Assembly (NCBI GenBank): GCA_002401525.1
Contig: NVTH01000072.1
Location: 6,278-13,953, forward strand
Length of the DNA: 7,676 nucleotides
From: Moraxellaceae bacterium
GTDB taxonomy: Bacteria > Pseudomonadota > Gammaproteobacteria > Pseudomonadales > UBA3067
Direction: 5' to 3'
The translations under genes were made by a program, and so were the position numbers. The notes under the pieces were generated by a model, which did not search any database, was not told the DNA's origin, and worked only from the letters and a program-made list of their open reading frames with translations. This document shows positions 1 through 6,773 of this stretch, one piece after another (positions within the stretch are counted from its first letter, which is position 1; each line of letters opens with the position of its first letter).

Positions 1-71
1 CTGACATAAAGACTCTACTTATTGCTTCAATAAAATACGGTTGACGCTTGTTCAGCCGCTTATCGGTGGAC

Positions 72-120
72 GTTTTCCGGCACTGTGGCTCATCGATTGA
101 AGGGCCAGTGCCTCTAAAAC
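72..120. repeat. Long interrupted inverted repeat
   Basis: GGCACTG at 79-85 pairs perfectly with CAGTGCC at 106-112. An outer pair, GTTTT at 72-76 with AAAAC at 116-120, extends the stem across a small internal loop (CC against TCT). The loop is 20 nt. Twelve pairs in two blocks suggest a folded RNA or a protein site. No T-tract follows on either strand, so it is not a typical terminator. Confidence 0.5.
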
Positions 121-134
121 AAGATTAGACCTTA

Positions 135-154
135 ATGAATAGCTGTTAATTCAT
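135..154. repeat. Short inverted repeat
   Basis: ATGAAT at 135-140 and ATTCAT at 149-154 form a 6-bp inverted repeat around 8 nt. It is AT-rich and short, so it may be chance, but it sits between two stronger stems. Confidence 0.3.
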
Positions 155-190
155 GCCGGCCTAGAGTGATTCTTACCTTTCTCTGAGGAA

Positions 191-225
191 ATCGCGCTTT
201 CGGTATTGCCTGAAATGCGCGCGAT
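191..225. repeat. GC-rich hairpin
   Basis: ATCGCGC at 191-197 pairs with GCGCGAT at 219-225. The stem continues inward with TTTC (198-201) against GAAA (212-215) and a further GG/CC pairing near the loop, leaving a small bulge. A second register using GCGC at 194-197 and 217-220 is also possible. It is the strongest stem by GC content in this gene-free stretch and has no T-tract after it. Confidence 0.5.
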
Positions 226-242
226 GTAATCCCTGATCTACA

Positions 243-263
243 ATCCAGATCTATCACCTGGAT
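243..263. repeat. Inverted repeat with 9-nt centre
   Basis: ATCCAG at 243-248 and CTGGAT at 258-263 form a perfect 6-bp inverted repeat with a 9-nt centre. The spacing of half-site centres, about 15 bp, would suit a dimeric regulator, but no target gene start is visible close by. Confidence 0.35.
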
Positions 264-345
264 CAATAGCTCACTACCAGAGTAGGCTCGAGTAGCAATT
301 TACTAACGACTATATTATTACCTGCCAACAATTATTAGCTTCATT

Positions 346-642
346 CTAACTAGCGCTAGTGCTAGTGCTAGAACTGCTTTTAGCACTAGACTCGCTCTTG
401 CTAGCACCTGAATTAGTGCTCTTACTTTTAGAGTCGTCGCTGGCAAGGTTTTTCTTTTTGCCACTTTTAAAGTCCGTCTCATACCATCCGTCGCCTTTCA
501 ATCTGAAAGCGGCGGCAGAAATCAGCTTTTTCAATTCATTTTTCTCGCAAGCTGGGCATTGTTGCAAGGGATCATCACTCATTTTTTGCAACGCTTCTAA
601 CTGATGTCCACAAGACTTGCACTCGTATTCGTAAATAGGCAC
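346..642 (-). CDS. FmdB family zinc-ribbon protein
   Basis: Small regulatory-type zinc-ribbon protein (FmdB/CxxC_CxxC_SSSS family) of 98 residues; the cellular role of the family is poorly known. The first residues MPIYEYEC are the family hallmark. Zinc ligands C8 and C11 pair with C29 and C32. Residues 33-60 keep the usual FRLKGDGWYETDF segment. The last 33 residues are Ser/Lys-rich and probably disordered, as is common in the family. I chose GTG at 640-642: GAGG lies at 648-651 with 5-nt spacing, and the protein then begins exactly at the conserved MPIYEYEC. The in-frame ATG at 655-657 would add five residues and has no good ribosome site. In related bacteria this gene often precedes aspS, which is not visible here. 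Confidence 0.9.
   Translation of the reverse strand: MPIYEYECKSCGHQLEALQKMSDDPLQQCPACEKNELKKLISAAAFRLKGDGWYETDFKSGKKKNLASDDSKSKSTNSGASKSESSAKSSSSTSTSAS
349..371. repeat. GCTAGT microsatellite in the zinc-ribbon gene tail
   Basis: The hexamer GCTAGT occurs at 355-360 and 361-366, followed by a partial copy GCTAG at 367-371. It encodes the Ser-Thr repeats at the C-terminus of the FmdB-type protein, and 349-360 is itself a perfect 12-bp palindrome (ACTAGCGCTAGT) next to the stop codon. Changes in copy number would lengthen or shorten the Ser/Thr tail in whole two-residue steps without a frameshift. Confidence 0.55.
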
Positions 643-678
643 TTTCACCTCGACCATTTCTAAATTTAACCTACTAAC

Positions 679-712
679 GGGAAGCAGAAAAAGCAGCGCT
701 TTTCTTCTTCCC
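679..712 (-). promoter_or_regulatory. Hairpin in the upstream region of the zinc-ribbon gene
   Basis: GGGAAG at 679-684 pairs with CTTCCC at 707-712. After one mismatch, AGAAAA (686-691) pairs with TTTTCT (700-705), and GC (693-694) with GC (698-699) across one bulged A, leaving a 3-nt loop. That is about 14 pairs within 34 nt. It lies 37-70 bp upstream of the GTG start on the minus strand. A weak -10-like TTAAAT on the minus strand (664-669) lies between hairpin and gene, so the stem may sit in the leader or overlap the promoter. Its role is unknown. Confidence 0.45.
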
Positions 713-1257
713 AGGTAACTTGAGCCATACTCCCAAAGACCACTGGGGCGACTCTTGGCATCGTCTATAGAGTTTCTATCCGCGATAAACGCCGGTAACC
801 TTCACCAACCCGGCAACCTTCACCCAGTAGTAAAGCCGAAAGAACCTCGAACAACGCCATTATCTGCTTTCAGCATGCACTTTCTACAGACATTTTTTCC
901 AAAAGTGTTGGATTATACCGACTGTATAAGCATTCAGCCATCTCCTCGCCAGTATAATTCAGCAATTCTTTTTAGGTCAGTCCTGCCTTTAATATTTAAT
1001 CTACACAGCGCCCTCTACATTTCCTCAGCGCCAATAAAAATACCTAGCTGAATTATAAGCTTAGCCACTTAATGTCGCCTCCAACATGCCGTTACTTTGA
1101 GACCCTTCTTCTGCCAAGAGCTTCTATACTGATCAATAGGCAAGGGAAACCGCAGCGACTAGGTTCGCAGCATCTCGATTCGCAGCCGCAACAACTTGGT
1201 TCTACTTCAGCTTCTAGCCGCTCACGATTGACAACGATCCACACAGGGCCCAAAGGA
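713..1257. other. Divergent spacer, no convincing gene
   Basis: This spacer separates the minus-strand zinc-ribbon gene from the plus-strand Hpt/HD-GYP gene. Two open frames cross it (755-1051, and the region upstream of 1258 in frame with the HD gene), but their translations look non-coding: low hydrophobic periodicity, no domain, no ribosome site. It holds an imperfect direct repeat at 792-824 and a TATAAT at 953-958 that lacks a good -35 partner. A TATACT at 1125-1130 is similarly unsupported. The real promoter of the HD gene is probably here, but I cannot place it. Confidence 0.5.
792..824. repeat. 15-bp direct repeat, 18-bp period
   Basis: CCGGTAACCTTCACC at 792-806 recurs as CCGGCAACCTTCACC at 810-824 with one mismatch. 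The period is 18 bp. It could be paired binding sites or a small tandem duplication. The period being a multiple of three also keeps a frame open there, but I do not regard that frame as a gene. Confidence 0.5.
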
Positions 1258-2598
1258 ATGACATCAGCACTTTTAACTTCCGGCGACGTAGACCACAGCC
1301 TAATGAAGGAGTTTTTCGACGACTTTAACGAGACCCATAGCCTCTGCGAAGAAGTAGTTCTCCAACTCGAGCAAAACCCTGACGACAAAAACTTAGTGAA
1401 TAAGATTTTTCGAGCCGTCCACAATGTCAAAGGCAACCTAATTTACGTCAACTTAAAACATCTAACGCCGTTATTACAAAGTATTGAAGACGTACTAGAC
1501 GATATTCGTAACCAAATAATCCCTTATAACATTGGACTCAGCGATGTCATTTTATTGAGCTTAGACACGACTCGAGTATTAGTGATGGAGCGAGTAGAAG
1601 ACATCGAACACAGCATCGAAGCAGCTCACTTCAGTGAAATTTGTGACGCCATTCATTCAATCTGTGAATCCTCTAACGCTAAACTCTCAACCACCATCGA
1701 TACTGCGCTCACGCTGCTCAACCAACCCAACCCCAGCGACGAAAACCTGGACCCAAGCATCGACCCCGCTATCGACCAGGACGACAACACGCCAGAGCAC
1801 GCAGAAATTAGTCCAATCTCGCCCAAAGCACACACCATTCTCAACCTCAAATCCAACACCTCGTCTTCCCGGCAACGCACCGCTAACCCCACCAATTCAA
1901 CGCAACAATCAGGCATGCTGGTGACAAAAATTAATGCCCAACCCTCTCACCCGCCTCGCACCGAAAGCCCGCCCGCTGAGCCGCCCTCTTTGGAAGATGA
2001 CCTCATTACCAACAAGTTCGGCGATGAACTAGACGCAGACATGGAATTCTTTGCTTCGTTATCCAAGCACATCGAAACTCGCTCGTGTTATTGGCAAGGT
2101 CGAACGGAAAGAATTTTAGAATTAGCATTGGCCATGAATGCTCTCAAAGGCGAGCGAACTGATCCTGCGCAATTAAGTGCTGCGGTCTACATGCATGATT
2201 TTGGAATGGCCTTTCTGCCAATCCAACTGCTGCATAAAAAAGACCGACTCAGCTTAGGGGACAATATTAAAATAAGACGCCACCCTAAAATGGCCTATGA
2301 TTTTTTACGCAGAATGGGCCAATGGGACATGGCGGCTACCATTTCGATTCAACATCACGAAAGACTGGACGGCAACGGCTACCCCAGAGGATTAAAAGCC
2401 AGCGAAATCTGCGACGGTGCAAAAATATTATCCATCATCGACACATTCGATGCTCGCACCCATGATCGCGCGCATTTAGAATCCTCTAAACACGCGCTCA
2501 TTAGCTCCGTGTTTGAGCTGAATCGTCACGCCGGAGGGCAATTTTCAGCGTACTGGATTGACGCATTTCAAACCGTTCTCAACCAACAACAAAAATAA
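1258..2598 (+). CDS. Hpt and HD-GYP-like domain signalling protein
   Basis: Cytoplasmic signalling protein, 446 residues from the chosen start. Residues 15-115 are an Hpt-type helical domain with the phospho-acceptor motif HNVKG (H55). Residues 156-248 form a Pro/Ser/Thr/Asp-rich, probably disordered linker. The C-terminal 200 residues are HD-GYP-like: HD at 313-314, HP at 342-343, HHE at 366-368, DGNGYP at 371-376 and D395. HD-GYP proteins hydrolyse cyclic-di-GMP through a metal centre. Here the usual Glu and His ligands before the HD helix align with Y278 and R282, and the HDxGK lysine is M317, so activity is doubtful or altered. No receiver domain or histidine kinase is present nearby. The ATG at 1258 has AGGG nine bases upstream; an upstream in-frame ATG at 1072 would add 62 residues of non-domain, non-coding-looking sequence. 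The start is therefore moderately sure; the domains are clear. Confidence 0.88.
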   Translation: MTSALLTSGDVDHSLMKEFFDDFNETHSLCEEVVLQLEQNPDDKNLVNKIFRAVHNVKGNLIYVNLKHLTPLLQSIEDVLDDIRNQIIPYNIGLSDVILLSLDTTRVLVMERVEDIEHSIEAAHFSEICDAIHSICESSNAKLSTTIDTALTLLNQPNPSDENLDPSIDPAIDQDDNTPEHAEISPISPKAHTILNLKSNTSSSRQRTANPTNSTQQSGMLVTKINAQPSHPPRTESPPAEPPSLEDDLITNKFGDELDADMEFFASLSKHIETRSCYWQGRTERILELALAMNALKGERTDPAQLSAAVYMHDFGMAFLPIQLLHKKDRLSLGDNIKIRRHPKMAYDFLRRMGQWDMAATISIQHHERLDGNGYPRGLKASEICDGAKILSIIDTFDARTHDRAHLESSKHALISSVFELNRHAGGQFSAYWIDAFQTVLNQQQK

Positions 2599-2608
2599 AA
2601 TTACTGCA

Positions 2609-2626
2609 ATTTTAGATTCTTAAAAT
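2609..2626 (+). terminator. Weak AT-only hairpin after the HD gene
   Basis: ATTTTA at 2609-2614 pairs with TAAAAT at 2621-2626 around GATTCT, 11 nt after the stop codon. The stem has no GC pairs and only an interrupted T-run (ATTTTTG) follows some ten bases later. It is a weak candidate for ending the Hpt/HD-GYP transcript. Confidence 0.2.
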
Positions 2627-2743
2627 CCGAAATATTTTTGCTAACGCTGCCTTAAAAATGCGTTTACCCCCCTAAAAACAGCCTAAAACTCCAACAAAAT
2701 GCGATCCACACTGTAAAAATAGGCAAAAAGCGACTTTTAGGGC

Positions 2744-2772
2744 TTGCTTGTAAGCAATAAAAGTTCTATATA
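2744..2772 (+). promoter_or_regulatory. Probable sigma-70 promoter of the HU-like gene
   Basis: TTGCTT at 2744-2749 and TATATA at 2767-2772 are separated by 17 bp, close to the sigma-70 pattern; TATACT at 2769-2774 is an overlapping alternative -10. Transcription would begin near 2780 and leave a leader of about 95 nt. The small palindrome GCTTGTAAGC (2746-2755) overlaps the -35. No other promoter-like pair in this 274-bp spacer looks better. Confidence 0.5.
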
Positions 2773-2860
2773 CTGTCCGGTGTCACAATAGGTTTCGTTA
2801 ATCTCCATCTAATGAACCCATAAAATCACCCCCTTGTCCTCACACTTTTTACTTATAAGA

Positions 2861-2866
2861 AAGGAA
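2861..2866 (+). promoter_or_regulatory. Ribosome binding site that fixes the HU-like start
   Basis: AAGGAA ends 6 nt before the ATG at 2873. It supports this start over the in-frame ATG at 2834, which would add 13 residues unlike any HU N-terminus and has no purine-rich site before it. Confidence 0.7.
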
Positions 2867-2872
2867 AACAGA

Positions 2873-3253
2873 ATGGCAGCGAAAAAAGCTACGACCAAAG
2901 CAAAAGCAAAACCTAAAGCGGCTCCAGTGCGTAAAGCAACGGCAGTCAAAGACCCAATGACTAAAACTCAAATTCTTACCGAAATCGCAGAGAATACAGA
3001 GCTTAGTAAAAAAGAAGTACAAGCCGTTCTGGACGAATTAGCCAATGTAATGGAACGCCACGTTAAAAAACGTGCAGTGGGTCAATTCACTTTGCCTGGC
3101 TTGATGAAAGTACAAGTGGTGCGTAAACCTGCCACTAAAGCACGCAAAGGGATCAACCCTTTTAATGGCGAAGAAACTATGTTCAAAGCCAAACCTGCCA
3201 GAAATGTTGTCAAAATCAGACCGCTGAAAAAACTCAAGGACATGGTAGTTTAA
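2873..3253 (+). CDS. HU family DNA-binding protein with Lys/Ala-rich tail
   Basis: Nucleoid-associated protein of 126 residues, against about 90 for classical HU. Residues 1-28 are a Lys/Ala/Pro-rich, probably disordered basic tail, like the tails of eukaryotic linker histones. The HU fold follows: the helical dimerisation part at about 29-68 and the DNA-binding beta arm at about 85-115, with the arm tip INPFNG at 94-99 whose proline (P96) normally wedges between base pairs. The usual GFGTF motif of HU is replaced by LPGLMKV near 74-80, typical of this tailed branch as I remember it. It should bind DNA as a dimer and bend it. It has its own promoter-like element and a hairpin after it, so it is probably a single-gene unit. 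It is distinct from hupA/hupB, so I give no symbol. Confidence 0.9.
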   Translation: MAAKKATTKAKAKPKAAPVRKATAVKDPMTKTQILTEIAENTELSKKEVQAVLDELANVMERHVKKRAVGQFTLPGLMKVQVVRKPATKARKGINPFNGEETMFKAKPARNVVKIRPLKKLKDMVV

Positions 3254-3279
3254 GATCTGCCGTCGATGCTCTTGACAAA

Positions 3280-3323
3280 AACAAGACAAGGGGCGCGGCT
3301 CAAACTGCGCCGCTTTCTTTGTT
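3280..3323 (+). terminator. Probable terminator after the HU-like gene
   Basis: A GC-rich hairpin begins 27 nt after the stop codon. GCGGC (3295-3299) pairs with GCCGC (3309-3313); an overlapping register pairs GGCGC (3292-3296) with GCGCC (3307-3311). It is followed by TTTCTTTGTT, and the A-rich segment AACAAGA (3280-3286) can pair with part of that tail. The interrupted T-run makes it a moderate rather than strong terminator. Confidence 0.55.
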
Positions 3324-3433
3324 CCCTATGGTCTAGCTTTAATCCTCCCCTTTTAGCCTCCTCCGCGTCTCCTTAGCCCTACCCTTCTCGATTTCAAAAC
3401 AATAATCACCTTAACCCCCATGGCACTCATCGG

Positions 3434-3471
3434 TTTTAGTATTCGCTTGGATGATTTTTAGTATTCGCTTG
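3434..3471 (+). repeat. Perfect 16-bp direct repeat upstream of proS
   Basis: TTTTAGTATTCGCTTG occurs at 3434-3449 and again at 3456-3471, a 22-bp period. Two turns of the helix separate the copies, so a regulator could bind both on the same face of the DNA. The second copy runs directly into the tandem repeat that contains the proposed proS -35. Confidence 0.75.
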
Positions 3472-3485
3472 TAGGACTTGTAGGA
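3468..3485 (+). repeat. 9-bp tandem duplication
   Basis: CTTGTAGGA is present twice in direct succession, at 3468-3476 and 3477-3485. Each copy contains TTGTAG, the proposed -35 hexamer of proS, so the duplication doubles that element. It overlaps the end of the 16-bp repeat. Confidence 0.75.
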
Positions 3486-3505
3486 ATAGTTAAAGCGGGT
3501 AAAAT
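3478..3505 (+). promoter_or_regulatory. Probable proS promoter
   Basis: TTGTAG at 3478-3483 and TAAAAT at 3500-3505 are spaced by 16 bp. Transcription would start around 3512, giving a leader of about 35 nt before the proS ATG. The -35 is the second of two tandem copies; the first copy (3469-3474) has no suitable -10. Confidence 0.45.
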
Positions 3506-3546
3506 CCACCTACCGAGCCCTTTATTTAATCAACACGAGCCTCCTT

Positions 3547-5268
3547 ATGCGGACCAGCCAATACCTTTTAGGAACCCTGCGAGAAACCCCAGCCGACGCA
3601 GAAATCATTAGCCATCAACTAATGTTGCGCGCGGGCATGATCAGCAAGCTAGCCTCAGGGCTTTATACCTGGCTGCCCACAGGTCTACGAGTATTACGAA
3701 AAGTAGAACAGATTATTCGCGAGGAAATGAATCAATCCGGCGCGATGGAAGTCATGATGCCAGTGGTGCAACCCGCAGAACTGTGGCAAGAGTCTGAGCG
3801 ATGGCAGCAATACGGGCCCGAATTACTCAGAATTAAAGACCGCCACCAACGAGAATTTTGCCTCGGCCCGACCCACGAGGAAGTCATTACTGACTTAATT
3901 CGCCAGCAAGTTCACAGCTACAAACAACTGCCTGCCAATTTCTACCAGATCCAAACCAAATTCCGCGACGAGATTCGTCCTCGATTCGGAGTCATGCGAT
4001 CGCGAGAATTTATTATGAAGGACGCCTATTCCTTCCATATTGACGAGGCATCATTGCAACAAACCTATCAAACCATGTTTGATACCTATTGCAGAATATT
4101 TGACCGAATCGGAGTTGACTATCGGCCTGTAGACGCTGATACAGGCAGCATCGGCGGCAGCACTTCCCACGAATTCCACGTCTTAGCCAGTTCAGGCGAA
4201 GACGACATTGCCTTTAGTGATCAAAGTAATTACGCCGCCAACATCGAAATGGCGGAAGCCATCGCGCCGGCCAAAACCGCCGCGAGTAATTTGTCAGACC
4301 TGCAACTAGTCGACACCCCCAATCAACACAGCATTGAGGAAGTGGCGCAGCTTCTAAAACAATCAGAAGATCAGATTCTAAAAACCTTGATTGTCGAGAC
4401 CGATCCAGAACATAGCCCGGATGCCAGTCTTATCGCATTGGTGCTTCGAGGCGACCACACTCTGAACGAAATTAAAGCCGAAAAACTCGCCGCTGTTAAA
4501 TCGCCACTGACCTTTGCAAGCGACTCCCAAATCCAAGCAGCGATCGAATGTAAACCCGGCTCCATTGGCCCGATTAAATTACCGTTTAAGGTGATTGCTG
4601 ACCGCAGCGCGGTGAACTGCCATAACTTCGTCTGCGGAGCCAATCAAGACGGCAAACACCTAATCAATGCCAATTGGGAAAGAGACGCGCAATACGATGA
4701 TGTTGCCGATCTTAGGAATGTGAAAGAGGGCGACCCAAGTCCCGATGGCCAAGGTAAGCTACAGATAAAAAGAGGCATTGAGGTAGGTCATATTTTCCAA
4801 TTAGGCAATAAATACAGCGAAGCCATGAGTGCCACGGTACTCAACGACAAAGGCAAATCAGTGCCAATGCCCATGGGATGCTACGGAATTGGTGTGACGC
4901 GCATCGTAGCGGCTGTAATCGAACAGAACTATGATGACAAAGGCATCTTGTGGCCGATTAGCATTGCCCCTTTTCAAGTGGCTATCGTTGGCATCAACCT
5001 GCATAAATCAGAGATCGCTAAACAATGTGCAGAAAAGCTCTACGAGCAATTGAAAGCACTTCAGATTGATGTGCTTTTGGATGATCGCAAAGAGCGGCCA
5101 GGAGTCAAATTCGCCGATATGGAGCTCATTGGAGTGCCCTACCGCATTGTCGTCGGTGAGAAAAGCTTAGCGGACGGTAACGTTGAGTTTAGAGCTCGCA
5201 ATGAAGCCGACAACCAATTAATAGCAGAATCAGAAATCATTGGCCTTATTCAAAATAAATTACAATAA
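3547..5268 (+). CDS. proS: Prolyl-tRNA synthetase, bacterial type with editing domain
   Basis: Attaches proline to tRNA-Pro in the cytoplasm, using ATP; the inserted domain hydrolyses mischarged Ala-tRNA-Pro. The protein has 573 residues, against 572 in E. coli, and starts [19 protein letters not shown] as there, which settles the start. Class II motif 1 lies near residues 55-80, [11 protein letters not shown] at 107-117, motif 2 ([19 protein letters not shown]) at 137-155 and motif 3 ([13 protein letters not shown]) at 444-456. The YbaK-like editing insertion spans about 224-405, with K279 in ILKTLIV at the position of the E. coli editing lysine. The anticodon-binding domain covers about 475-573. 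No Shine-Dalgarno sequence precedes the ATG; only a weak GAG at 3537-3539 followed by CCTCCTT. The gene looks complete and functional. The transglycosylase gene follows after 73 bp. Confidence 0.98.
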   Translation: MRTSQYLLGTLRETPADAEIISHQLMLRAGMISKLASGLYTWLPTGLRVLRKVEQIIREEMNQSGAMEVMMPVVQPAELWQESERWQQYGPELLRIKDRHQREFCLGPTHEEVITDLIRQQVHSYKQLPANFYQIQTKFRDEIRPRFGVMRSREFIMKDAYSFHIDEASLQQTYQTMFDTYCRIFDRIGVDYRPVDADTGSIGGSTSHEFHVLASSGEDDIAFSDQSNYAANIEMAEAIAPAKTAASNLSDLQLVDTPNQHSIEEVAQLLKQSEDQILKTLIVETDPEHSPDASLIALVLRGDHTLNEIKAEKLAAVKSPLTFASDSQIQAAIECKPGSIGPIKLPFKVIADRSAVNCHNFVCGANQDGKHLINANWERDAQYDDVADLRNVKEGDPSPDGQGKLQIKRGIEVGHIFQLGNKYSEAMSATVLNDKGKSVPMPMGCYGIGVTRIVAAVIEQNYDDKGILWPISIAPFQVAIVGINLHKSEIAKQCAEKLYEQLKALQIDVLLDDRKERPGVKFADMELIGVPYRIVVGEKSLADGNVEFRARNEADNQLIAESEIIGLIQNKLQ

Positions 5269-5330
5269 TCTATCCTGCATTTCGAGGTTTTTGGTTTTAG
5301 CACCGCTCTTGCATCGATTTGAGTTGTTTA

Positions 5331-5364
5331 ACCATCACAAAATGATTCGTCATTTTGTGATGGT
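5331..5364 (+). promoter_or_regulatory. Perfect 15-bp hairpin over the transglycosylase start codon
   Basis: ACCATCACAAAATGA (5331-5345) is followed by TTCG (5346-5349) and the exact reverse complement TCATTTTGTGATGGT (5350-5364). The ATG of the transglycosylase at 5342-5344 lies inside the left arm. In RNA the stem would hide the start codon; in DNA it is a 34-bp palindrome that could bind a dimer. No T-run follows, so it is not a standard terminator for proS. Confidence 0.8.
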
Positions 5365-5917
5365 ACTACTAATCGCCTCCCTTTCAGCGCCTAATACTGG
5401 CGACGCAGCCTCGACCGAACTCCCCAGCGAAGTCGCTAGGCAACAATTGCGCCAAGCAATAAGCGATACAGCGAGCTTTAAAGATCGATTTGATGCGGAA
5501 GTTTGGCTGGTGGACATGAGCAGTCGACTGGAACGATATATTAAAGACCCTCAAGAACGACTCGCCATTCTTCGCCTGGTTCATCATTATGCCACTCAGG
5601 CACAGATATCCCCTCAGTTAGTACTTTCAGTGATTGAAGTGGAAAGTCACTTCGATCGCTTTGCCATTTCAAGTGCTGGCGCACAAGGACTCATGCAAGT
5701 CATGCCGTTTTGGAAAAATGAAATTGGCACCCCTCAGGACAACCTGACTCGCATTGAAACCAACCTAAAGTACGGCTGCTCAATACTAAGCCATTACCTT
5801 AAATTGGAAAAAGGCGGTTTAATTCAGGCCTTGGCGCGGTACAACGGAAGTTACAACCAAACTTGGTACCCCGAGCGCGTGCTGCTTGCGTGGGAAAAGC
5901 ACTGGTTTGTTAATTAA
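5342..5917 (+). CDS. Secreted SLT-domain lytic transglycosylase
   Basis: Periplasmic murein lytic transglycosylase, cleaving peptidoglycan glycan strands with formation of 1,6-anhydro-muramic ends. It has 191 residues from the chosen start. Residues 1-23 look like a signal peptide: MIRH, a hydrophobic stretch FVMVLLIASLSA, then a likely cut near GDAA. There is no lipobox cysteine. The SLT domain spans about 85-185: catalytic Glu is E101 in VIEVESHFD, followed by SSAGAQGLMQVMP (110-122), NLKYGC (141-146) and ALARYNGS (163-170). The helical segment 45-85 (FDAEVWLVDMSSRLERYI) is typical of the short transglycosylases that I recall behind proS in Pseudomonas and Marinobacter relatives. The ATG at 5342 gives the best signal peptide but lacks a ribosome site and sits in a strong hairpin. 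Alternatives are TTG 5291 (GAGG just 3 nt upstream), ATG 5360, or TTG 5240 overlapping proS. Cotranscription with proS is likely. Confidence 0.88.
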   Translation: MIRHFVMVLLIASLSAPNTGDAASTELPSEVARQQLRQAISDTASFKDRFDAEVWLVDMSSRLERYIKDPQERLAILRLVHHYATQAQISPQLVLSVIEVESHFDRFAISSAGAQGLMQVMPFWKNEIGTPQDNLTRIETNLKYGCSILSHYLKLEKGGLIQALARYNGSYNQTWYPERVLLAWEKHWFVN

Positions 5918-5984
5918 TTTCAAAAAACTACCCGTCGACATGCTTTCCCGTCATACCCCTATACCGAAACGATATTGCCAAGCA

Positions 5985-6013
5985 TTGACACATCATCCGC
6001 GCCCACCTATCAC
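5985..6013 (+). promoter_or_regulatory. Probable promoter of the truncated haemoglobin gene
   Basis: A consensus -35 TTGACA at 5985-5990 is followed after 17 bp by TATCAC at 6008-6013, which matches four of six bases of the -10. The start of transcription would be near 6020, about 145 nt upstream of the haemoglobin ATG. Confidence 0.5.
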
Positions 6014-6062
6014 TTAAAGAGGGACTTATTCCCTTGCAACAAACGGATTATTGAATCGACGC

Positions 6063-6078
6063 AAAGTGTCACCACTTT
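6063..6078 (+). promoter_or_regulatory. Inverted repeat in the haemoglobin leader
   Basis: AAAGTG (6063-6068) and CACTTT (6073-6078) flank TCAC, a perfect 6-bp inverted repeat. It lies about 45 bp downstream of the proposed transcription start and 87 bp before the coding start. It might be an operator or a small RNA hairpin. It does not match an FNR box, and I cannot assign a regulator. A second small inverted repeat, CTGAA-TTT-TTCAG, lies at 6122-6134. Confidence 0.35.
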
Positions 6079-6154
6079 TCATCGGACCAAACATTCGCTT
6101 TTTGGCACGAGTGAGACAGAACTGAATTTTTCAGATAACTCAATCTAATTTAGT

Positions 6155-6158
6155 AGGT
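6155..6158 (+). promoter_or_regulatory. Ribosome binding site of the haemoglobin gene
   Basis: AGGT ends 6 nt before the ATG at 6165, the only plausible start since the product then begins with the usual short pre-A region of group I truncated haemoglobins. Confidence 0.6.
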
Positions 6159-6164
6159 AGTATT

Positions 6165-6533
6165 ATGGCAAGCATCTATGAATCATTAGGCGGCGAACCT
6201 TCAATTAACGCAGCGGTCGATATATTTTATCAAAAGGTCCTTGAAGACGATCGGGTTAATTATTTTTTTGAAGGCATGGACATGAATCGCCAACGAAACA
6301 TGCAAAAGGCGTTTCTAACCTTTGCATTGGGCGGACCTAACAACTACACAGGCAAAGGCATGAGAATTGCCCATCAAAAATTGGTCACCGAGAGAGGGCT
6401 TAACGAATCTCATTTTAACGCAGTCATAGAAAGCTTAGGGGCAACCCTGCAAGAACTAGACGTCCCAGAAAACCTGATTGCAGAAGCGGCCGCCACGGTA
6501 ATTTCTTTAAAGCCCGACATATTGGGGCAATAA
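6165..6533 (+). CDS. Group I truncated haemoglobin
   Basis: Small haem protein of 122 residues that binds oxygen, nitric oxide or similar ligands; roles in NO detoxification or oxygen handling are known for the family. It starts SIYESLGG, the usual N-terminus of TrHbN/GlbN proteins, and has the two Gly motifs (GG at 9-10 and at 56-57). The proximal haem histidine is H70 in RIAHQKL. The distal pocket has Y22 (B10), Q43 (E7) and Q47 (E11), the Tyr/Gln/Gln set of cyanobacterial GlbN. Position 46, where Synechocystis GlbN has the second haem-ligating histidine, is Met here, so the bis-histidyl form of that protein is not expected. The gene stands alone between its own promoter-like element and a strong terminator. 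It converges with the diguanylate cyclase gene. Identification rests on alignment from memory but the motifs are clear. Confidence 0.94.
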   Translation: MASIYESLGGEPSINAAVDIFYQKVLEDDRVNYFFEGMDMNRQRNMQKAFLTFALGGPNNYTGKGMRIAHQKLVTERGLNESHFNAVIESLGATLQELDVPENLIAEAAATVISLKPDILGQ

Positions 6534-6535
6534 TC

Positions 6536-6563
6536 TAAGTTATTTTAATTTAAGTTATTTTAA
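6536..6563 (+). repeat. 13-bp direct repeat, 15-bp period
   Basis: TAAGTTATTTTAA occurs at 6536-6548 and 6551-6563 without mismatch, starting two bases after the haemoglobin stop codon. It is AT-only apart from one G per copy. It is the first of three sets of short repeats in this spacer with similar spacing. Confidence 0.65.
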
Positions 6564-6583
6564 AATTGGGCCAATCCCATCTG

Positions 6584-6620
6584 AGCCACGCCAAAAGAAA
6601 CTCTTTTAGCGTGGCTTTTT
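6584..6620 (+). terminator. Strong rho-independent terminator of the haemoglobin gene
   Basis: AGCCACGC (6584-6591) pairs with GCGTGGCT (6609-6616). After one C/A mismatch, AAAAG (6593-6597) pairs with CTTTT (6603-6607), leaving a 5-nt loop. TTTT at 6617-6620 follows directly, and the last T of the stem lengthens the run. On the minus strand no T-run follows the stem, so it should stop only plus-strand transcripts. Confidence 0.85.
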
Positions 6621-6671
6621 AGCCTATAGAAAACCAAATAAGAGGCACATTTATTTCGGTCAACCCAAATT

Positions 6672-6721
6672 AAATCGATATTAGAAACCGATCGTTTAAA
6701 ACCGATAGTTTAGAAACCGAT
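6672..6721. repeat. Array of four AAACCGAT-type direct repeats
   Basis: AAATCGAT at 6672-6679 and AAACCGAT at 6685-6692, 6699-6706 and 6714-6721 form an array with periods of 13, 14 and 15 bp. The last two copies share a longer block, CCGATAG followed by T or A. Further right GGATAAA occurs at 6738-6744 and 6753-6759, period 15. The changing period argues against a simple microsatellite; clustered binding sites or decayed duplications are possible. I see no gene between 6534 and 6773 and no clear terminator for the minus-strand gene. Confidence 0.6.
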
Positions 6722-6773
6722 AGACTAAAAAGCAGCAGGATAAAGAGCCGCGGGATAAAAAACGTTATAAAAG

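Larger units (their letters stand above)
1..345. other. Gene-free stretch with several inverted repeats
   Basis: I recognise no gene or named RNA here. The stretch lies downstream of the minus-strand zinc-ribbon gene. In many gammaproteobacteria aspS follows fmdB, but no aspS start is visible, so that gene would have to begin beyond the window if present. The stretch carries at least four inverted repeats, listed separately. On the minus strand one frame stays open from 124 to the left edge (41 codons, Lys/Arg-rich) without an ATG, GTG or TTG start near its beginning; this length is expected by chance fairly often, so I do not call it a gene. A structured RNA, a decayed repeat or a long untranslated spacer are all possible. 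Confidence 0.5.
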